Shown in pieces: positions 60,962 to 64,000 of a stretch of DNA of 64,000 bases. Numbering within the stretch: the stretch's first letter is position 1; each line of letters begins with the position of its first letter. The DNA is from Acetobacteraceae bacterium (GTDB lineage Bacteria > Pseudomonadota > Alphaproteobacteria > Acetobacterales > Acetobacteraceae): assembly GCA_004843345.1 (NCBI GenBank), contig CP039460.1, positions 1,659,001 through 1,723,000 on the forward strand, written 5' to 3'. The notes below the pieces were generated by a model. It worked only from the letters and a program-made list of their open reading frames with translations. It was not told where the DNA came from and did no database searches. Both the position numbers and the translations under genes were made by a program.

Positions 60962-61078
60962 TTTATAAAGTAAAATTTTGGAAGGAAAAATAGAAATAGA
61001 TCATTAAAGCTGGGAGTGTTTTAAATAAAAAATACAGTTTAGGACAACTCTATTACGTCCCATTTTTATTAAAAGTTT

Positions 61079-62260
61079 TTAAAGAATTTGAGAAACGGTC
61101 TTCAGATAAGAAAGCGTTTCTTCCATATTTAATGTTCCGTTTTTATCTACTTTGATGGGCTTGAATGTGATTTTAGCGACGTGTGTTGAGCCTCTTTCCG
61201 TATGATTGGTAATAAAATCTTCTTTTATATTGATATTTAAGTTTGAGGCTGTTTTTTTTAATATTTCTAGATATTCTCGGCGTTCTTCTTCAGAGATGTC
61301 TTCTTTTTTAGGATTTTTAAGACAAACATCTAAACGGATAATTGTAGGGATGTAATTATTTTTGTTTTTCCAAGATTTAATTCGCAGATGGCTTGTAAGA
61401 TGTTTCCATGGTTTATAGCCAAAGTCTGCATAATTAAAAACACGACGTTCTTCCGTTGAGTGTTCCCAACATGAATACCAAAAAAGATCTGAAAAGTATG
61501 TTTCTAAATGGATAAGAAAAGCTTGAAGTTCTAAATAACGCCACTTTTGAATTGGAATGTTTTGATAGTTTTCGTAATGGAATTGACGCTCTTTCAATGC
61601 TGTCAAAAAATCTTGGAAACTCTCGTCGCTTGTGAATAACTCTTGAGAACTTCCTAAGAAGGCAAGTAGTTCTGTTCGATTGATGAGAACATATCCTTCT
61701 TTTTTTACTTTGTTGTATTCAGAGCGACTGATGTTTCCTGTTTTTATATAAAATTTAATGATATTAGCTTGAGGATAGGTTTTTTCAATATTTGTTGTAT
61801 ACCTTTCCAGTTGAAAATTGTTGGGCACACTATCAACTTTATCTTCAATTAAGAAAATCAAATTTTTGTTAATTTCAACAATAAGATCTGTATTTTTAGA
61901 CTGTTTTACAACAGAAATCCTGTCGTAAAGGGGAGTGTTGATGTTGGCCTTTTTACAAAGAAAAGAGATAAAATTTCTACCAGTTTGTGATACTTGATCA
62001 TCAATTTTGTTGGTAGATATAAAAAGGGAAAATAAGAAACTATCTTGAGTAGTTTCATTAAGGATGTATTTGCAGAGCCTTTCCTTTTTGCAAGAAGGGG
62101 AAGTGGAGTTATTGCTTACCGTTGGCTCTAAGGAAGAGGTGGGAGTTGAGAGAGTTGAAGAAATTGCTTTTGCATCTTGATTTTGGATACTTGAATTGTT
62201 TTGGAAGCTATTTTTGAAAATCTTAAGGGCACGTAAGAATTTTGATAAAAATGGAAACAT
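61079..62260 (-). CDS. PD-(D/E)XK nuclease superfamily protein
   Basis: A 393-residue protein. The nuclease core is visible at about 95-185: TDLIVEINKNLIFLIEDKVD has Asp125 and the E139-D-K141 pair, followed by NNFQLERYTTNIEKTYPQAN, which fits the PDDEXK_4 type. The first about 60 residues are Ser/Thr-rich and low complexity. The C-terminal half contains several Trp and aromatic residues (YFSDLFWYSCWEHS) and no named domain. It lies alone between two related HTH genes near a tRNA, which suggests a cargo or defence role on a mobile element. Its target is unknown. Confidence 0.75.
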   Translation of the reverse strand: MFPFLSKFLRALKIFKNSFQNNSSIQNQDAKAISSTLSTPTSSLEPTVSNNSTSPSCKKERLCKYILNETTQDSFLFSLFISTNKIDDQVSQTGRNFISFLCKKANINTPLYDRISVVKQSKNTDLIVEINKNLIFLIEDKVDSVPNNFQLERYTTNIEKTYPQANIIKFYIKTGNISRSEYNKVKKEGYVLINRTELLAFLGSSQELFTSDESFQDFLTALKERQFHYENYQNIPIQKWRYLELQAFLIHLETYFSDLFWYSCWEHSTEERRVFNYADFGYKPWKHLTSHLRIKSWKNKNNYIPTIIRLDVCLKNPKKEDISEEERREYLEILKKTASNLNINIKEDFITNHTERGSTHVAKITFKPIKVDKNGTLNMEETLSYLKTVSQIL

Positions 62261-62376
62261 TTTCTAATTTCTCTGTGAGACTATGACGTTAATGTAATCC
62301 AGCTTAATAGACTTCAGTTTATGTCTCACATTAAACAAGCCTAAATAAACATACGATGAGATTTGTGTCTAAGAAC

Positions 62377-62739
62377 TCAAGATGAGGTGAATTTCTTTCG
62401 AGTACTTTCAATCAGAAGGCATTTTTTGTCATACTTATCGCGCATGCAAAAAGCCTCAAATTCTGGGATTATACCTATATACAATTCGTGATTTTTAGGG
62501 AGTTTTTCTTCGGCTTCGATTTTTTTAGGGAATCTAGAAGAATCAAATAAAATTGGTAGGGGAACGCCTAAAACGCGAGCGACTTCTTCCATCGTTTGGA
62601 TTTTTGGATTGGAATCAGGTTTTAAAAGAGCATAGGTTGCATGGACAGATAAGCCTGTTTCTTGCGCGAGCCAATTGGCCGTTTTGCCAATTTGTTTAAG
62701 AATTCTACTAACATTCTCTGCAAAAACTTCATTGTACAC
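62377..62739 (-). CDS. XRE-family HTH regulator
   Basis: A 120-residue protein. The N-terminal HTH (about 5-65) reads VSRILKQIGKTANWLAQETG, LSVHATYALLKPDSNPKIQT, MEEVARVLGVPLPILFD. The C-terminal about 50 residues (ELYIGIIPEFEAFCMRDKYD) are not a domain I recognise. It shares the KPxSNPKxxTxExVAxxL core with the small HTH protein at 60674-60907, so the pair probably arose by duplication. The 12-base inverted repeat just upstream is a candidate operator. Confidence 0.85.
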   Translation of the reverse strand: MYNEVFAENVSRILKQIGKTANWLAQETGLSVHATYALLKPDSNPKIQTMEEVARVLGVPLPILFDSSRFPKKIEAEEKLPKNHELYIGIIPEFEAFCMRDKYDKKCLLIESTRKKFTSS

Positions 62740-62802
62740 TTCTACAATGCTCCGATTCTGTTTTTTGCGATCTTGGCTATATTTAAAATTAGCTAGAAAT
62801 TA

Positions 62803-62842
62803 TGTCATTTTCTTTACTGCTATTTTTCATAAGAAAATGACA
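62803..62842. repeat. Inverted repeat upstream of the HTH gene, next to tRNA-Ser
   Basis: TGTCATTTTCTT (62803-62814) pairs perfectly with AAGAAAATGACA (62831-62842) over a 16-base spacer. There is no T-run, so it is more likely an operator or a recombination-related site than a terminator. Confidence 0.5.
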
Positions 62843-62894
62843 GCAACATGCTTTTTATCAAAATCCCTGAATTCTCTCTAATCCATAAAGCCTG

Positions 62895-62984
<90 letters not shown>

Positions 62985-63100
62985 GTAAATATATTTCCCT
63001 TATAAAGACTATTTCGCTTGAAAGGTAAAGGGAAATTTAGAATATAATGTGAAATATAGAATTATTTTCCTTTATTTTAACCTCATTAAAGTCTTGTTCT

Positions 63101-63412
63101 ATGAAACTTTTGACGACGATTTTTCAAGCACACCAATTGGATTCCGTCCGTACAGCTCTAATTGAAACGGGCTTTTCTGCGATGACTGTTACATCTGTTC
63201 GGGGAGCCGGCGTACATAAGGGGACAACGGCTACTTACCGTGGGGCAATTTATAAAGATGAGTTTAGTGATTGCATTCAAATCGATCTCGCAATTGAAGC
63301 GGCGCAGGTTGAAAAGGCAATTGAGGTGATCCGCACCGTTATCAGTTCGGAGGAGGATGGGGTTCTCTGGGTGAGGCCTTTGGAGCGATTTATACATTTT
63401 CATAAGCGATAA
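63101..63412 (+). CDS. PII-like signalling protein
   Basis: A 103-residue protein of the GlnB/GlnK fold: MKLLTTIFQAHQLDSVRTAL, IETGFSAMTVTSVRGAG, the T-loop YRGAIYKDEFSD with both tyrosines at the usual places, and a C-terminal WVRPLERFIHFHKR. The B- and C-loops typical of PII (around TGKIGDGKIF) are shortened to EEDGVLWV, so ATP binding may be altered and it is probably a divergent PII-like sensor. No amtB or glnA neighbour is visible. It is separated from the mobile region by the tRNA. Confidence 0.8.
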   Translation: MKLLTTIFQAHQLDSVRTALIETGFSAMTVTSVRGAGVHKGTTATYRGAIYKDEFSDCIQIDLAIEAAQVEKAIEVIRTVISSEEDGVLWVRPLERFIHFHKR

Positions 63413-63543
63413 TTAAAAATTACATGAGAATCTGAGGGTAAAATGAGCGTATTAAACCTGCACCTAATCAAGAAAAAGAAAACGGGGTGGGGAATGCGCC
63501 TTCATTGTCGGACTTTCCTTTTGCAAAAAAGAGGGCACGGAAG

Positions 63544-64000
63544 ATGAAAGCTTTAATTGCGCTCATGGCAGCGACCCTGCTGCAATGCTCCTTTATTGGC
63601 ATGGTGATGCCTGTTTTACCTCTTTTTATTGATAAAAAACTTCATTATGGGACAGCCGTTGCGGGGGCGGTGAATTCTTTGCAATTCATTGTAATGCTCT
63701 TCTCCCGTTTTTGTGCTGGACGTATTTCAGATTCAAATGGTCCTCACTATGCAATGGGTTTTGGAGCATTTAGCGCAGCTGCAGCTGGTATTTTTTATAT
63801 TTTTGCGTGTTTTTTTACAAAATTACCTTCCGTCTCAATTGTTTTTCTTGTTGCGGGGTGCGGTCTTCAAGGATGGGCGCAAAGTATGCTTGTGACAGGG
63901 GCTGTGGCTGGCGGCGTCGATGTTACGGATCAGGAAAAGAAAAAAGATGTCGCAACCGCCAAGGGACAAAAGAGAAAGGGTAAAAAGCCTAAACCTGCGC
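63544..64000 (+). CDS. MFS transporter, N-terminal part
   Basis: The frame from ATG 63544 stays open to the right edge. It shows MFS transmembrane helices (IALMAATLLQCSFIGMVMPV; AGAVNSLQFIVMLFSRFCAG; MGFGAFSAAAAGIFYIFA; VSIVFLVAGCGLQGWAQ) and the typical loop 2-3 motif FCAGRISDSNGP. A lysine-rich stretch (EKKKDVATAKGQKRKGKKPK) follows the fourth helix, an unusual insertion for this family. An upstream open frame without ATG may hold a GTG start. Substrate unknown. Confidence 0.8.
   Translation, partial: MKALIALMAATLLQCSFIGMVMPVLPLFIDKKLHYGTAVAGAVNSLQFIVMLFSRFCAGRISDSNGPHYAMGFGAFSAAAAGIFYIFACFFTKLPSVSIVFLVAGCGLQGWAQSMLVTGAVAGGVDVTDQEKKKDVATAKGQKRKGKKPKPA

Noticed and set aside
63443-63547. 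34-codon leader-like frame overlapping the MFS start
   Set aside because: Low-complexity basic composition, no regulatory codon run or attenuator hairpin seen, and overlap with the MFS start is probably chance.

Overview
The window is AT-rich (roughly 40% G+C by eye) and looks like an alphaproteobacterium, most plausibly a low-GC member of the Acetobacteraceae. That placement is inference: it rests on the imp-type T6SS with two TssC proteins, on an RP4-order Trb conjugation set and on general protein character, not on a marker gene. Genes are densely packed, with many ATGA and TAATG stop/start overlaps.

Region 1 (about 1-31.9 kb) is a type VI secretion locus. A leftward operon, tagH-tssK-tssL-tssM-tagF followed by a Ser/Thr kinase gene, encodes the membrane complex, baseplate adaptor and post-translational control. 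A rightward operon, tssA-B-C-C2-E-F-G, encodes sheath and baseplate. Two hcp genes, two vgrG genes and one PAAR gene supply tube and spike. tssH/clpV and tssJ are not in the window. All three spike proteins carry a lipase-like domain (GHSxG motif) at the N-terminus, the reverse of the usual arrangement. Each is preceded, in the same orientation, by a signal-peptide or membrane-anchored ankyrin-repeat protein with a shared EGKWPP motif, the probable immunity protein. Around these lie duplicated immunity genes, truncated effectors and relics, so the locus appears to be turning over effector/immunity modules. The two vgrG genes share a nearly identical central 1.7 kb but differ at both ends.

Region 2 (32.4-36.5 kb) holds three rightward genes: an HxxxDG acyltransferase-like protein, an NfsB-type nitroreductase, and an MIO-type aromatic amino-acid ammonia-lyase/aminomutase that resembles AdmH and EncP. 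They could form a small biosynthetic cluster. A relic of an immunity gene and a pair of interleaved inverted repeats lie just upstream.

Region 3 (36.7-60.6 kb) is a conjugation module, nearly all leftward: trbB-C-D-E-F-G-H-I, a MntA/HepT toxin-antitoxin pair, a 59-residue membrane protein, trbJ, an EexN-like lipoprotein, trbL, traF, a DinJ/YafQ pair with a third gene, then topB, a VbhA-like antitoxin, a 1352-residue Fic-ArdC-DUF5710-Toprim protein, trbM and a VirD4/TraG coupling protein. ssb is divergent from topB. No relaxase or integrase is visible. A T-rich motif recurs in the promoter regions, and a terminator-like hairpin overlaps the trbB ribosome-binding site.

Region 4 (60.7-64 kb) has two related small HTH regulators flanking a PD-(D/E)XK nuclease-like gene, then tRNA-Ser(UGA), a PII-like protein and the start of an MFS transporter. 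The tRNA may mark the edge of an integrated element, but no flanking repeat was found.
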